A stretch of 64,000 nt of DNA from [Flavobacterium] thermophilum (GCA_900450595.1 UGGS01000001.1:2407254-2471253), one strand, 5' to 3'; shown: positions 11,821-21,961, counted from the stretch's first letter. Notes: a model not told the origin generated them from the sequence alone. Made by a program: numbers and translations.

Positions 11821-12740
11821 TTATTCCCCCTCTTCCTCCGCCTCCATAAGCTCATCCAGAACACGGTTGATGGCAGACGATGCTTCATCGATCGCTTCGG
11901 CCTGGATTAACCGTAATTCATCATCGATAATGCTTCGGTAGCGGAATCTCCCTCCCTCGCTCTCTAGCATGTAGGCCTTTAACCGCTCCGGAGAAAGGCG
12001 CAGCTTTCGGTCCACAATCGGCTCGGCGCGTCGATCTAGCTTTTCTCCAATCTTAGCCGCGTACAAATAAATATTGAAAGCGGATAAAATATATGGGCTA
12101 TGAGTCGTAATCACTAGCGTATTATCCGTCGCATTTAGCAATAATGCAAACAAGGCGACCATTTCTTTTTGCGCGCTCGGGTACAAGTGAGCCTCAGGCT
12201 CCTCAATCACCATAAACACTCGTCGCCGTTCCAAAATAACCGTGAATATAAGCAACAAAATCCACACTACTTCTTGTTGCCCTGAGGATGAAAATTTTAG
12301 CTTTGTATACTCTCTTTCATTAAAAAAGATTTTTTCTCCCTGGTCAGAGAACATGTACTTTCCTTTCATCACCCGCTCAATAATATCAATGGCAAACCGA
12401 ATCGCCTCAAAGTCAATTTTCTCTGTCGAAAATTTTTTCCGATCCTCGACAATTTCCTCAAACGATTGCGAAAACGCCTTCTTTAGCAAGTTAATTCGTT
12501 CGATAAACTGTTCTGTCAAGACATCGAGTTGCCGTGGGTTAATATCTTGCAGCTGATCGGACAACGTCGCGACTAAACTTCTGCCTGCCGGAATGAAGAT
12601 CGATGTTTTCGAATCGCCAAATACTTCATCAATAGACGTTTTAATTGTTTCTACAACACTTTATTGCCGCGCTTTCCAAGATGAGACATTCCAAAAATCA
12701 GTCAACAGCCGCTCTTGATATTGCGTCTCTTTTTTCAACT
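11821..12740 (-). pseudogene. C-terminal remnant of an AAA ATPase (ABC/OLD-like)
   Basis: The ORF 11821-12564 covers the last 247 residues of an SMC/ABC-like AAA protein: 'KLKFSSSGQQEVVWILLLIF' (signature), 'VFMVIEEPEAHLYPSAQKEM' (Walker B) and 'TLVITTHSPYILSAFN' (H-loop). The upstream sequence continues in the same style ('SKTSIFIPAGRSLVATLSDQL') to about 12650 and then hits a stop. The Walker A half is missing. Sequence at 12660-12740 ('QLKKETQYQERLLTDFWNV') looks like a different protein fused on. The gene is therefore a truncated relic, possibly of a defence-type ATPase. Confidence 0.7.
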
Positions 12741-12870
12741 GAATAACGTGCTTGAACCAGCCTAGATGATCACCAACATCCCGCCACCAAACGGTTCGCC
12801 ATTCATGCAGATCGCGCGCCTATTTTTGGCCAACCGCGTTTGGCATGCACCCCCATTTCGCCGCTTGTCC

Positions 12871-13746
12871 TCACCGCTTCTCCTTCGCCACAATCTGCTC
12901 CAAAAACGCAAGCAAATCGGCGCGCAGCTCCTCGTTTTGCAAGGCAAACTCAATCGTCGTTTCGATAAAGCCGAGCTTCTCCCCGACATCGTACCGTTTT
13001 CCTTCAAACTCGTAGGCAAAGACACGCTGAATTTCATTCAGCCGCCCGATCGCATCGGTGAGCTGAATCTCCCCGCCTGCGCCGACCTCCTGCTTCTCCA
13101 AAAACAAGAAAATTTCCGGCGTCAACACGTACCGCCCGACGATCGCGAGGTTCGACGGCGCTGTGCCCGGAGCGGGTTTTTCGACAAAGCGGCGCACTTG
13201 GTAGCGCCGTCCCTTCTGCTCGAGCGGGTCGATGATCCCGTAACGGTGCGTCTCTTCCTCCGGCACGCGCTTGACGCCGATCACCGAGCTGAACGTTTGT
13301 TCATACTGCTCAATGAGCTGTTTTAAACAAGGTTTTTCCGCTTGGACGATATCATCGCCCAACAACACCGCAAACGGCTCGTCTCCGATGAAATTGCGCG
13401 CGCACCAAACGGCATGCCCCAGCCCTTTTGGCTCTTTTTGGCGAATGTAGTGGATGTCCACTTTTGATGGCTCTTTTACTTTCTCAAGCAAGTCCAATTT
13501 TCCTTTTTGCTTCAGCAGCTGCTCGAGCTCAAACGCATAATCAAAATGGTCTTCAATCGCCCGCTTCCCTTTCCCGGTGACGATGATGATGTCCTCAATG
13601 CCGGATGCCATCGCCTCTTCAACAATATATTGAATCGTCGGCTTATCGACAATCGGAAGCATCTCCTTCGGCATGGCCTTTGTCGCCGGCAAAAACCGCG
13701 TCCCAAGGCCCGCTGCCGGAATGATCGCTTTGCGCACTTTTTTCAT
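12871..13746 (-). CDS. galU: UTP-glucose-1-phosphate uridylyltransferase
   Basis: The 291-aa protein is a GalU/GtaB enzyme making UDP-glucose from UTP and glucose-1-phosphate for polysaccharides, teichoic acid glycosylation and glycolipids. Seen are the nucleotide loop '[25 protein letters not shown]', '[12 protein letters not shown]', 'VLLGDDIV' and '[23 protein letters not shown]' (each conserved in the family). Length is normal. It begins 17 nt after the stop of the potassium transporter gene and is probably co-transcribed with it. Confidence 0.95.
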   Translation of the reverse strand: MKKVRKAIIPAAGLGTRFLPATKAMPKEMLPIVDKPTIQYIVEEAMASGIEDIIIVTGKGKRAIEDHFDYAFELEQLLKQKGKLDLLEKVKEPSKVDIHYIRQKEPKGLGHAVWCARNFIGDEPFAVLLGDDIVQAEKPCLKQLIEQYEQTFSSVIGVKRVPEEETHRYGIIDPLEQKGRRYQVRRFVEKPAPGTAPSNLAIVGRYVLTPEIFLFLEKQEVGAGGEIQLTDAIGRLNEIQRVFAYEFEGKRYDVGEKLGFIETTIEFALQNEELRADLLAFLEQIVAKEKR

Positions 13747-13763
13747 GATTCCGTCCCCCTCTT

Positions 13764-15116
13764 CTAGCCGATAATGACTCGTTCTTTCGGGTAATGGTAG
13801 CTATCTTTCACCGCTCGGCCGCGGATGAGCCATAAAAACGAAATGATGCCGACCCGGCCGATGAACATAACGACCACCAACACCATCTTGCCAAACGGGC
13901 TGAGCTCAGAGGTAATGCCGAGCGACAGCCCGGTCGTCCCAAACGCTGAACATACTTCAAACAAAAGCATGACGACAGGAAGGGACGATTCCGAGACGGA
14001 AAGCGCAAGAACCGCCGCAAAACAAAGGAACAGCGCGCCGATAAAGACGACAAACGATTTTAAAATATCTTCCTCATGAATTTCACGCCCGAACACTTTG
14101 ACCGCTGAGCGCCCTTTCGCATAATGCCAAACCGTTAACAAAATCACCGCCAACGTCGTCGTCCGGATGCCCCCGCCAACGCTGCTCGGGGAAGCACCGA
14201 TAAACATCATCGCGCTCAAAAGCAATAACGTCGGGTCGGAAAACTCGTTCATATCCATCGTCGCCAGACCGCCGCTGCGCGATGACACCGACTGAAACAA
14301 GGCGTAAAAGAGCGACCGGTGCCACGGCTTTCCAGCGAAAAAATGGCTCCATTCAAGCGCATAAATCGCCACCGTGCCAAAGAAGACGAGGGCAAAAAAC
14401 GTCACCGTCGTCAACTTCGTAAACAGCGAAAACCGGTAGCGCCCTCGGTCGCGCGCAAACAAAAACTCCTTCACCTCAATGAGCACAGGAAAGCCAATCG
14501 CGCCTAGAATGATCAGAATGATATGGATGACTTGCACGAAATAATCACCGGCGAACGGAATCAGCGACTGGCCGGTAATATCAAATCCAGCGTTCGTCGT
14601 GGCACTGACCGACGCAAACACCGCCTGCAAAAGCGCCTCCGGCCACGTCGGAAAATAACGCAAAAAATACACGCCCAAAACCAGCGCACCGACCGCTTCA
14701 ATGGCCAGAATCAAGAAAAAGATGTCCCGCGTGAGCTTCACGAGCCCTGAGAGCGCAAGACGGTTTTGATCGGTCATGATCAGCTGCCGCTCACGAAACC
14801 AGATTTTTTTGCCAACTAACAGCCAAATGAACGTACTAAGCATCATTAACCCTACGCCGCCCACCTGCATCATCACAATCAACAAAACAATCCCAAACGT
14901 ATTAAACGTCTCCGGAATCGACACAACCGTCAACCCGGTCACACTAATGGCGCTCGCCGCCGTAAACAGCGCATCAATCCAGTGAAGCTCCACTCCCGGA
15001 TGATGTACAATCGGCAGCCATAACAGCACCGTCGACACCGCGACGGCCGCCAAATAAAACAGAATGATCAACTGAATCGTCGACAACTTCAACCATAATG
15101 AACGTTTGATTGTCAT
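13764..15116 (-). CDS. Trk/Ktr potassium channel-like subunit (KtrB/KtrD type)
   Basis: This 450-aa polytopic membrane protein belongs to the Trk/Ktr/HKT superfamily. It shows four pore-loop repeats with selectivity-filter-like residues: '[10 protein letters not shown]', 'SATTNAGFD', '[14 protein letters not shown]' and '[12 protein letters not shown]'. The start at 15116 (MTIKRSLW) has GGTGGTGA upstream; the earlier in-frame start lacks one. KtrB-type proteins import K+ with a cytosolic RCK partner (KtrA/KtrC), which is not in this neighbourhood, as with B. subtilis ktrD. It sits immediately upstream of galU. Confidence 0.9.
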   Translation of the reverse strand: MTIKRSLWLKLSTIQLIILFYLAAVAVSTVLLWLPIVHHPGVELHWIDALFTAASAISVTGLTVVSIPETFNTFGIVLLIVMMQVGGVGLMMLSTFIWLLVGKKIWFRERQLIMTDQNRLALSGLVKLTRDIFFLILAIEAVGALVLGVYFLRYFPTWPEALLQAVFASVSATTNAGFDITGQSLIPFAGDYFVQVIHIILIILGAIGFPVLIEVKEFLFARDRGRYRFSLFTKLTTVTFFALVFFGTVAIYALEWSHFFAGKPWHRSLFYALFQSVSSRSGGLATMDMNEFSDPTLLLLSAMMFIGASPSSVGGGIRTTTLAVILLTVWHYAKGRSAVKVFGREIHEEDILKSFVVFIGALFLCFAAVLALSVSESSLPVVMLLFEVCSAFGTTGLSLGITSELSPFGKMVLVVVMFIGRVGIISFLWLIRGRAVKDSYHYPKERVIIG

Positions 15117-15305
15117 GCCGTCACCACCATTGCCCCGACCAGCGCGCGGGCAGCTTCCGTACGCCAAGCCTGCATCAGTATGGATACGTACGATACATCG
15201 ACGTTGTTTTCCATTATATCAAATCTTCCTAGCCAAGAAGAAATGTATCCCGATCCTTGTCGGCGAAAAAAACGTTCAACCCGCTATATGATAACGACAA
15301 AAAAA

Positions 15306-15332
15306 GAAACGCCTGATCTGTTTAGGCGTTTC
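15306..15332 (-). terminator. Terminator of the GH130 gene
   Basis: GAAACGCCT-AAACAGATC-AGGCGTTTC followed by TTTTTTTG on the minus strand: a strong intrinsic terminator 30 nt beyond the GH130 stop. Confidence 0.85.
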
Positions 15333-15363
15333 CGTCCATGCCCTAATGCGCAGGCGCTCTTTT

Positions 15364-16422
15364 TCATCCCTTACCAAGCGAAGCCAAAATATCGCTAAGC
15401 CGCAGTTCCACACACGCCATCGACGTATCCGCGGCGCCGTAATACATTTTCACGATATCACCCTCAACGAGCGCCCCACATGAAAAAACAACGCGGCCGA
15501 AAAAGCCGTTCACCTCATAATCCGCTTCCGGCTCAACAAGCGGCCGCTCCGAGCGGGCGAGAACTTTGGATGGGTCGTTCAAATCGAGCAGCACCGCCCC
15601 CATGCAATAGCGGTGGTCATCCGATGCGCCGTGGTACAACTCGAGCCAGCCGTGCTCCGTTTTGATCGGCACCGCCCCGCCGCCGATGCGGGCGCTGTCC
15701 CACTTCCCTTCGCGTAGGCCGAACAAAAAGCGATGATTCCCCCAATGAAGCAGATTCTCTGACTCGGCAATCCACACCTCAGGGCGGCCGTTGCTTCTCG
15801 GCACCGGGCGATGAAGGGCGTAATACTTGCCGTTGATCTTCTCCGGAAAAATGAGCACATCTTTATTTTCCGGAGCGAAAATCATGCCGTGGTGCGTCAC
15901 CGTCTGAAAGTCTTTTGTCGACACCATCGCCTCGCCGACTCCTTTTGGCGACACGGCGCTGAAATAAATGTAATACGTGCCGTCAATGTACGTAATGCGC
16001 GGATCTTCAATACCAAATGTCTCGAGCTCATTCGATGGATAGACGAACGGGCGGTCGTCGATCGTAAACCGCCGCCCGTCCCGACTGCGGGCGAGGCGCA
16101 AATACGAAAGCGACGTCAAATAGGCGAACCGCTCCGCCCCCGCCTCTTTAATAACGCGCGGGTCGGAAAAATCATAGCGCGGATCGTCTTTGCGAAATTC
16201 GTAAACATCGACCTTCCCCGTCTTTGGATTCCATACCGGCGCTTTCACGATGTTCGGGTCATCCGACACGGGGCGCTCCGCCACCCGAAGAAGCAGCAAC
16301 ACTTCCCCTTGAAATTTCGCCACCCCAGCGTTAAACGCCCCGATCACTTCAAACCCGTCGTGGTGCGGCGGCACATCGTTCGGCGTAATGAGCGGGTTCT
16401 CTTCATAGCGGTAAAGGTGCAT
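15364..16422 (-). CDS. GH130 family beta-mannoside phosphorylase
   Basis: This 352-aa protein matches glycoside hydrolase family 130 (beta-1,4-mannosyl-glucose or mannooligosaccharide phosphorylases). Family-typical segments include 'NPLITPNDVPP', 'FNAGVAKFQGEVLLLLRVAE', 'FGIEDPRITYIDGTYYI' (containing the catalytic Asp), 'KDVLIFPEKINGKYYALHRP' and 'YYGAADTSMACVEL'. The start at 16422 follows AGGGGTGACG. The promoter region has two ATTTCGAAA sequences about 20 bp apart (around 16442-16474) that may be an operator. It is monocistronic with its own terminator. Confidence 0.88.
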   Translation of the reverse strand: MHLYRYEENPLITPNDVPPHHDGFEVIGAFNAGVAKFQGEVLLLLRVAERPVSDDPNIVKAPVWNPKTGKVDVYEFRKDDPRYDFSDPRVIKEAGAERFAYLTSLSYLRLARSRDGRRFTIDDRPFVYPSNELETFGIEDPRITYIDGTYYIYFSAVSPKGVGEAMVSTKDFQTVTHHGMIFAPENKDVLIFPEKINGKYYALHRPVPRSNGRPEVWIAESENLLHWGNHRFLFGLREGKWDSARIGGGAVPIKTEHGWLELYHGASDDHRYCMGAVLLDLNDPSKVLARSERPLVEPEADYEVNGFFGRVVFSCGALVEGDIVKMYYGAADTSMACVELRLSDILASLGKG

Positions 16423-16512
16423 CGTCACCCCTGCCTTTCGTATTTCGAAAATGGGTCAACAATTTCGAAACTGATCAAACGGGAATCCACAGCAGCAAAA
16501 CCAACGCGCTAG

Positions 16513-16537
16513 GGCGGGGCTGGCCTTTTGCCCCGCC
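16513..16537 (-). terminator. GC-rich hairpin after the Rpn-type gene
   Basis: GGCGGGGC-AAAAGGCCA-GCCCCGCC on the minus strand, 15 nt downstream of the Rpn-type stop. The U-tract is poor, so efficiency is uncertain. Confidence 0.5.
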
Positions 16538-16551
16538 TGTTTGATTTCCAT

Positions 16552-17433
16552 TCACTTGAAGCCGCTTTGTTTCATTTCCTCAATCTCCGTCACAGGCAAT
16601 CCGGTCAGTTCGTGAATCGTCTGCGCATCAAACCCTTTCATCAACATCCGTTTCGCAATGTGCCGTTTTTCTTGTTCCGCTCCCTCTTTGCGTCCTTCCT
16701 TTCGGCCTTGAATTTTTCCCTTTTGCTCGTACGAAATGATCAATTCCAGCACGCGTTCTTTTTCTTTCGTCTCCATTTGTTCCACCTCGCTTCGAAGCTG
16801 TTGTTCTTCTTCATCGGACAGCTTCACATACGTTTCAAAAAAGCCCATCAACAAACGCTGTCTTGCCTCGTCTAGCTCAAGACGCACCAACATGCGCAAA
16901 AATTGCTTTTTCAGTTCCACTCGTTCACTTTCAGTATAACCCATTTTGCTAAGCAGCGCAGCCGCCACCGGGTTGTCGGTGCGGATGAATTGGCGCCAGT
17001 TTTGCTTGCGCAACTCCACATGGAAAAAGCGAAAGTCAAGCACATCGCCAAACGGAAAGGAGAGCGTGAACGAAGAGGGTTCATCTCGGATGGCATCATA
17101 GCTGAAGACGGCAATCGGAATGATCGGAGTGCGGTATTTTTCAAACAAGCGGCTGAAGTAAAGAAACATTCTTTCTGGAAATGACGATTGAACGTACGCT
17201 TGGTTTTCTACGTGAACAATGATCAATCCGTCTTTTCCTTTGAACTTCGTCTCGACGAGCAGGTCAACGCGGTACTTCTCCCCAGCCGTTACGTCCGTAA
17301 ACAGCTCTTCGGACAAAAACGACAAATGGTTGAAATCAATATGCTCGTGCATATCCGGAAAGAAGAGAAGCACAAATTCCTCAAAAAACGTCTGCAACAA
17401 CTCCTTGAACAACCGGTCGTGATCGATCGCCAT
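16552..17433 (-). CDS. Rpn-family PD-(D/E)XK nuclease / putative transposase
   Basis: The 293-aa protein matches the Rpn (recombination-promoting nuclease, YhgA-like) family. The core reads 'EKYRVDLLVETKFKG...LIIVHVENQAYVQSSFPERM', a PD-(D/E)XK fold with an E-x-Q variant. A charged C-terminal coil (QGRKEGRKEGAEQEKRH) leads into an HTH-like tail 'MKGFDAQTIHELTGLPVTEIEEMK'. These proteins are metal-dependent DNA endonucleases that can raise recA-independent recombination. A second, diverged family member is at 20476-21414 with a similar tail. Confidence 0.8.
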   Translation of the reverse strand: MAIDHDRLFKELLQTFFEEFVLLFFPDMHEHIDFNHLSFLSEELFTDVTAGEKYRVDLLVETKFKGKDGLIIVHVENQAYVQSSFPERMFLYFSRLFEKYRTPIIPIAVFSYDAIRDEPSSFTLSFPFGDVLDFRFFHVELRKQNWRQFIRTDNPVAAALLSKMGYTESERVELKKQFLRMLVRLELDEARQRLLMGFFETYVKLSDEEEQQLRSEVEQMETKEKERVLELIISYEQKGKIQGRKEGRKEGAEQEKRHIAKRMLMKGFDAQTIHELTGLPVTEIEEMKQSGFK

Positions 17434-17633
17434 ACATTCACCTCACACGAATACGTTTCGTATTCTCTTTTTCGACATCATCAAGCAAAATCCTGCCGAT
17501 GGCACAAAAATGACCGTCCCTTTTCAAGAAGAGACAGCCAAGACGCCAACCGCAATGTGAATCCCTTATTCCTGGAACTATAAATGTTCCGCCACTTGCA
17601 CGCAAGGCCGAAAAGCAGGGGATGCCAAGGCGG

Positions 17634-18566
17634 CTACATCCCCACCTTCCTTCCCCCAGCCGCAACTTTCGCCCGGCGGAAACGGGCGATGACGTCATCC
17701 ATCCCCCCGCTGCCGAACAACACGCCCACGACGATGAAAAGAAAACCAGCCAGCTGCATCCATGAAATCGGCTCACCAAGCAACCAGTGCGCCCCAAGCA
17801 ACGAAAAGAGCGGATTGAGGTTGATGAACACCGCCGACTCAGCGGGCCCGAGGTGCTGCACGGCCTGATTGTAAAACATATGGCCGAGCGCCGTCGCGAC
17901 GACCGCCGAAGCAAGGAAAATCATCCAAAGCGGAAGCGTGCCTTCTTTCAAACTCGATAGGCCGCTCGGCTCGAGCACGAGGCTTAAGACAAACAGCCAA
18001 AGCGACCCGAAGACAAGCATCCACCCTGTCATCACCCGCGCCTCGACCGTCGCCTTTTTGATCATAATGAAGCTGATCCCTTGCGCCAAGACGGCCAAAA
18101 ACACGTATACATCACCGATCGACAAATGGCCGAGGCCGCCGTTGCCGCTCGCCACAACAAACACGATGCCAAAAAACCCAAGCGCGATGCCAAGCAGCCG
18201 AAACAACGTCGGCCGCTGGCCTAAAAACACGATCGCCAACAGCGCCGTCACAAGCGGCACAAGCCCTAGCACAAGACCCGCATTCACCGCTGTCGTCCTC
18301 GCAATTCCCAACGCTAAAAAGAAGTGATGGGCCACGACGCTGAACAAGGCGGCCACGCCAATCTGTTTCGCCTCCTTCCAACTGACTCGTTCCAGCTTGC
18401 CGATCCCCCATAAAAACAAAAGCACGACCAACCCGGCCGTTAGAATGCGCAGCGCTGTCAACGCGACGGGCGAAAAATGCTCCACAAGAATTTTCAACGC
18501 CGTCACGTTCAAGCCCCAAGCAACCATAATGGCGACCAACAGCGCATAAATAAATGATTTCCGCAT
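17634..18566 (-). CDS. EamA/DMT-family transporter
   Basis: A 310-aa protein with about ten transmembrane helices and two EamA repeats, the second starting near 'VFLAVLAQGISFIMIKKATV'. 'PLFSLLGAHWLLGEPISWMQLAGFLFIVVGVLF' is typical of the C-terminal repeat of RhaT/YdcZ-like drug/metabolite exporters. GGAGAGGT precedes the ATG at 18566. Substrate cannot be inferred from sequence or neighbours. Confidence 0.88.
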   Translation of the reverse strand: MRKSFIYALLVAIMVAWGLNVTALKILVEHFSPVALTALRILTAGLVVLLFLWGIGKLERVSWKEAKQIGVAALFSVVAHHFFLALGIARTTAVNAGLVLGLVPLVTALLAIVFLGQRPTLFRLLGIALGFFGIVFVVASGNGGLGHLSIGDVYVFLAVLAQGISFIMIKKATVEARVMTGWMLVFGSLWLFVLSLVLEPSGLSSLKEGTLPLWMIFLASAVVATALGHMFYNQAVQHLGPAESAVFINLNPLFSLLGAHWLLGEPISWMQLAGFLFIVVGVLFGSGGMDDVIARFRRAKVAAGGRKVGM

Positions 18567-18861
18567 CGCTCTCTACCTCTCCTGCATCTCTGTTTTCAGC
18601 GGAACGGCAAAGGAAAAACGGAGCCCTAAACGCTCCGCCTTTTCACCCGCCTCCAAATAGGACAAACCACCGTTTCTCACGCTAGTGCATCATTTCCAAC
18701 AACTTCTGCCATCCATTTTACTACACTCTGATGAATTTTTTGACTAAAAAATGCGGCCGTAATGTCTATCCTGTGACACATGCCACGGCGCTTCCGCCCT
18801 TTCCCTGCCCATATCCGCCGCCCATCGTGCATATGGTATAACAGAGAGGAGAGAAGACCCC

Positions 18862-19332
18862 ATGTTCCCACGCTACCGCCAAAAAACGATCCGAGCCAAG
18901 ACTGGGGTGGCGGTTCTCACCGCCGCCGTGTTGGTGGCGATTTTGACCCTGTTTCTTTCGAACGAACGGAACGAGGCAAAGGAAATCGTTGACACGTTTT
19001 ACCGCTACGAGCAGGCAGGGGATTTTGGCAGCTCTTGGGAGCTGTTTCACCCGCTCATGAAAAAGAAATTCCCAAAAGACGTCTACATCCAGCGCCGTGC
19101 CCACGTCTTTATGCAAGACTTCGGCGTCGAGACGTTTGACTACCGCATCGATGAGGTGGAAAACCTGTCGTCATGGTCGATGTCTGATGAGAACAAACCG
19201 CTTCACGACGTGTATCGCGTCCGCGTCATTCAGACGTTCCATAGCGCTTTTGGCGTGTTCGAAATCCATCAAGACGTCTTCGTCGCCAAAGAAAAAGGGG
19301 AAAAGAACATTTTGTTCCCTTACCGCCCGTAA
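18862..19332 (+). CDS. Membrane-anchored NTF2-like hypothetical protein
   Basis: The 156-aa protein has a basic N-terminus, one transmembrane segment ('VAVLTAAVLVAILTLFL', residues ~16-33) and an extracytoplasmic ~120-residue domain beginning 'EAKEIVDTFYRYEQAGDFGSSWELFHP'. This looks like an NTF2-like or DUF4878-type fold. GGAGAG lies upstream of the ATG and TATAAC at about 18836 may be its -10. Function unknown. Confidence 0.7.
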   Translation: MFPRYRQKTIRAKTGVAVLTAAVLVAILTLFLSNERNEAKEIVDTFYRYEQAGDFGSSWELFHPLMKKKFPKDVYIQRRAHVFMQDFGVETFDYRIDEVENLSSWSMSDENKPLHDVYRVRVIQTFHSAFGVFEIHQDVFVAKEKGEKNILFPYRP

Positions 19333-19374
19333 CCCCAACATCGACGCGGCCCCGATATCGACCGGGCGCCGCTT

Positions 19375-19575
19375 TCACCGCTCCTTCCATTCCTCGATGA
19401 TCTCAAGCGTCCGATTCATGCCGACATTGTATATCAACAGCTTAAGCAAGTTTTCCCGCTCCTCTTTCGTAAAAAAGAGATCGCCGTCCATGATCTCAAG
19501 CGGGACAGGGGAGAGCTCGGCATACAGCTCATCATCAACCTTCTGTCCTTCCGATTTTAGGACAAACGTTCTCAT
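19375..19575 (-). CDS. Small hypothetical protein (66 aa)
   Basis: The ORF encodes an acidic helical protein (MRTFVLKSEGQK... EEWKER). The start at 19575 is chosen because AGGAGG is about 10 nt upstream; the ATG three codons earlier overlaps the RBS itself. It converges on the gene ending at 19332. No family was recognised. Confidence 0.6.
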   Translation of the reverse strand: MRTFVLKSEGQKVDDELYAELSPVPLEIMDGDLFFTKEERENLLKLLIYNVGMNRTLEIIEEWKER

Positions 19576-19806
19576 TCGCGCCATCCTCCTTTTCCCCTAC
19601 ACGTTTTGACAAGAAACACCCGTTAGGCAGCGCTCCCTGTCAAGTATAGACTAACGCACAGCGCGTTCATACGGCATTGGCGGCCGCATGCCATGCGCAT
19701 GAGACTCTCTTCCCATTTGAGCAACCTCATCCGAATCTTCTCATACACTAATGTATCATCAATCGGAGCTATTTTCTCCATCCAGCGAAAAAAGGAGCGA
19801 AATGCC

Positions 19807-20304
19807 ATGTACAAACATATCGTCAAACGCGGGGAAACGATCGCTTCCATCGCCCGCGACTACCGCACATCTGTTGAGGCGCTCCTTCGCGCCAATGGGT
19901 TGACCGCCGCGTCCGTCATCTTCCCTGGCCAGGGGATCGTCATCCCCCACCTTCCGCCGAAAGGATCGATTCCGTACACGATCCACATCTCGATCAGCCG
20001 CCGCCAGCTGACGTTAAAACACCAAGGGCGGACGATCCGCACGTATCCCGTCGGCGTCGGGAAAATGGTCACCGCCACCCCCGTCGGCGATTTTGTCATC
20101 GTCAACCGCCAGCCAAACCCAGGCGGGCCGTTCGGCGCGATGTGGTTAAGCTTATCCAAACTCCATTACGGCATCCACGGCACGAACGACCCGTCCTCGA
20201 TCGGCAAATACGTATCCAAAGGCTGCGTCCGCATGCACAACAAAGACGTGCTCGAACTCGCCTCCATCGTCCCGAACGGAACGGAAGTGTTCATCCGTCC
20301 GTGA
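19807..20304 (+). CDS. ykuD: LysM / L,D-transpeptidase (YkuD family)
   Basis: The 165-aa protein has an N-terminal LysM domain ('[19 protein letters not shown]', then '[18 protein letters not shown]') and a C-terminal YkuD L,D-transpeptidase domain. The catalytic signature is '[20 protein letters not shown]' (His, then S-K-G-C-V-R). Size and architecture equal B. subtilis YkuD, which makes 3-3 peptidoglycan crosslinks and is found in spores. AAGGAG lies 9-10 nt before the ATG at 19807. No signal peptide is seen, as in B. subtilis YkuD. Confidence 0.9.
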   Translation: MYKHIVKRGETIASIARDYRTSVEALLRANGLTAASVIFPGQGIVIPHLPPKGSIPYTIHISISRRQLTLKHQGRTIRTYPVGVGKMVTATPVGDFVIVNRQPNPGGPFGAMWLSLSKLHYGIHGTNDPSSIGKYVSKGCVRMHNKDVLELASIVPNGTEVFIRP

Positions 20305-20417
20305 GGGCAAAACAGCACCATTCATCCATCTGTTCCGGGTCGCAACCTGTTTTCTGTTTCAAGGAGATGCCATGCGCTCCCACCGAACGAACACCGTGTT
20401 TCCGCTCACGATGGCAG

Positions 20418-20446
20418 CTGACAATCGATCGGGCAAGTAGTATAAT
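20418..20446 (+). promoter_or_regulatory. Sigma-A-type promoter of the second Rpn gene
   Basis: CTGACA (20418-20423), a 17-bp spacer, and TATAAT (20441-20446), 30 bp before the start codon. Confidence 0.65.
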
Positions 20447-20475
20447 TTAGGTCAAAAGCGAATGGAGTGAAGACG

Positions 20476-21414
20476 ATGCCAGGCGGGATCTCGCATCACG
20501 CCAAAGACATTTTGTTCAAGTCGCTGAGCGCATTGTACCAAAACCAAGCCCTCGATGTATACGGACTTCACGGACTCCCGCGGATCAAAGCACTGCTTCC
20601 AAACGAATTTCCGTCTGTTCGGGCGGACGAACGGCGCGCCGACACCGTGTTTCTTCTCGAAGACGATTCCATTTTGCTTCTGGAATACGAAAGCAACGAA
20701 CGATTTCTCGACAACCATTTGAAGTATCTTGATTATGCCTGCCGCATCCTTCACACATACTATCAACAGGAAAAACGAATCCGCCCGATTCGCATCGTTG
20801 TGATCTACACAAGCGATGTCACGACCGCCCGCGAACAGCTTGACGCCGGCGATGTGCTTCTTTCATCCAAAGCGGTGCTGCTTGGCGAATTCAACGGCGA
20901 TGCCATTTTCCATGCCATTGAAGAAAAAGTCCACAACGGCGAACCGCTCACTCCGGAAGAAACGATGAAACTCATCCTCGTGCCGCTCATGCACACCCGC
21001 TTCGACCGGCAAACGATGATCGAAAAAACGATCGAGCTGGCGAAAGCGATCGGCGACGAACCGAAACAGCTGCACATCATCGCTGGCGTTCTGACCGCCA
21101 CAGACAAATTCATCGACCGGTCATACGCCGAAAAAGTAAAGGAGTGGATCAAAATGAACAAAGTGTTTCGCCTGTTAGTCGAAGAACTTGAACAAGAAAG
21201 AGAAGAAATGTTGAAGAAAGTGATGCAGGAAAAAGAACAAGCAGTGCAAAGAGTCATGCAAGAAAAGGAGCAGGCGATCAAGCAAACGGAAAAACGGAAG
21301 GCCATCGAAATCGCCAAAAATTTGCTTGATGTTCTTCCCATTCACGAGATCGCCAAACGAACCGGACTGACCGTCGCCGAAGTCGCCGATCTCGCGAAGG
21401 AAATGGACAAATAG
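20476..21414 (+). CDS. Rpn/YhgA-like PD-(D/E)XK family protein
   Basis: The 312-aa protein shows a PD-(D/E)XK-like core ('RRADTVFLLEDDSILLLEYES'), a helical middle, a coiled coil with two nearly identical repeats ('KKVMQEKEQAVQ', 'QRVMQEKEQAIK'), and a C-terminal HTH-like tail 'LLDVLPIHEIAKRTGLTVAEVADLAKEM'. The start at 20476 has GGAGTG 7 nt upstream. It resembles the gene at 16552 in architecture but not closely in sequence. Its terminator is at 21422-21449. Confidence 0.7.
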   Translation: MPGGISHHAKDILFKSLSALYQNQALDVYGLHGLPRIKALLPNEFPSVRADERRADTVFLLEDDSILLLEYESNERFLDNHLKYLDYACRILHTYYQQEKRIRPIRIVVIYTSDVTTAREQLDAGDVLLSSKAVLLGEFNGDAIFHAIEEKVHNGEPLTPEETMKLILVPLMHTRFDRQTMIEKTIELAKAIGDEPKQLHIIAGVLTATDKFIDRSYAEKVKEWIKMNKVFRLLVEELEQEREEMLKKVMQEKEQAVQRVMQEKEQAIKQTEKRKAIEIAKNLLDVLPIHEIAKRTGLTVAEVADLAKEMDK

Positions 21415-21421
21415 GCAGCAC

Positions 21422-21449
21422 AAAAGAGCCGCAACCGTGCGGCTCTTTT
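21422..21449 (+). terminator. Terminator of the Rpn-like gene
   Basis: AAAAGAGCCGC-AACCGT-GCGGCTCTTTT: a perfect 11-bp stem ending in a T-run, just after the stop codon. Confidence 0.85.
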
Positions 21450-21559
21450 CATCCGCTTTTTCCCCACAGGAATCAGTGCTGTTCTTGCGTGTAGAACAAG
21501 CAACAGCCGGACTTTGCCTTTGGTTTTTCGCCGCAAAAGCGGGCACACTTCAAAGCGCG

Positions 21560-21949
21560 TCAAACACTCTTCTCCCCGCTTGCCAGCCGCCAACGTGCCT
21601 CATCCGTTAACAACAAATACGGACGGCGTTTCCCCTCCTCCTGGCGCATCACTTTCTCCGTCCACGGGTGAAGCAAAAACAGCCCTAACTTTAGACGGGA
21701 TTCCGAGTCCACCATTTTTTGCCGCACGCCATCTTCATGGGCGATGAGTTTTTCAATCACGTTGAGCATCGCCTTCTTGCTTAGAAACACTTCCTTTTCC
21801 TTCGAACTCAAGCGCACGGTAATCCCCTCATCGGAAAACAAGACGACGCGAAACGCTTCCTTCCCTTTGAACGTCGATACGATTTTTCCTTCGTACAGTT
21901 CAACCAACAACGATTTCCACATGTTCTCGGCAAACGTTTGTCGATCCAT
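21560..21949 (-). CDS. Hypothetical protein downstream of ARH gene
   Basis: A 129-aa soluble protein (MDRQTFAENMWKSLLVELYE...) with a mixed beta/alpha pattern. The start at 21949 is preceded by GGGGGTG, which overlaps the stop region of the ADP-ribosylglycohydrolase gene 12 nt upstream, so the two are co-transcribed. No family was recognised. Confidence 0.65.
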   Translation of the reverse strand: MDRQTFAENMWKSLLVELYEGKIVSTFKGKEAFRVVLFSDEGITVRLSSKEKEVFLSKKAMLNVIEKLIAHEDGVRQKMVDSESRLKLGLFLLHPWTEKVMRQEEGKRRPYLLLTDEARWRLASGEKSV

Positions 21950-21961
21950 CCGTTTCACCCC

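Noticed and set aside
15117..15300. Possible c-di-AMP riboswitch before the Ktr-like gene
   Set aside because: Ktr leaders can carry one in Bacillus, but no conserved core or terminator structure was visible in this short leader.
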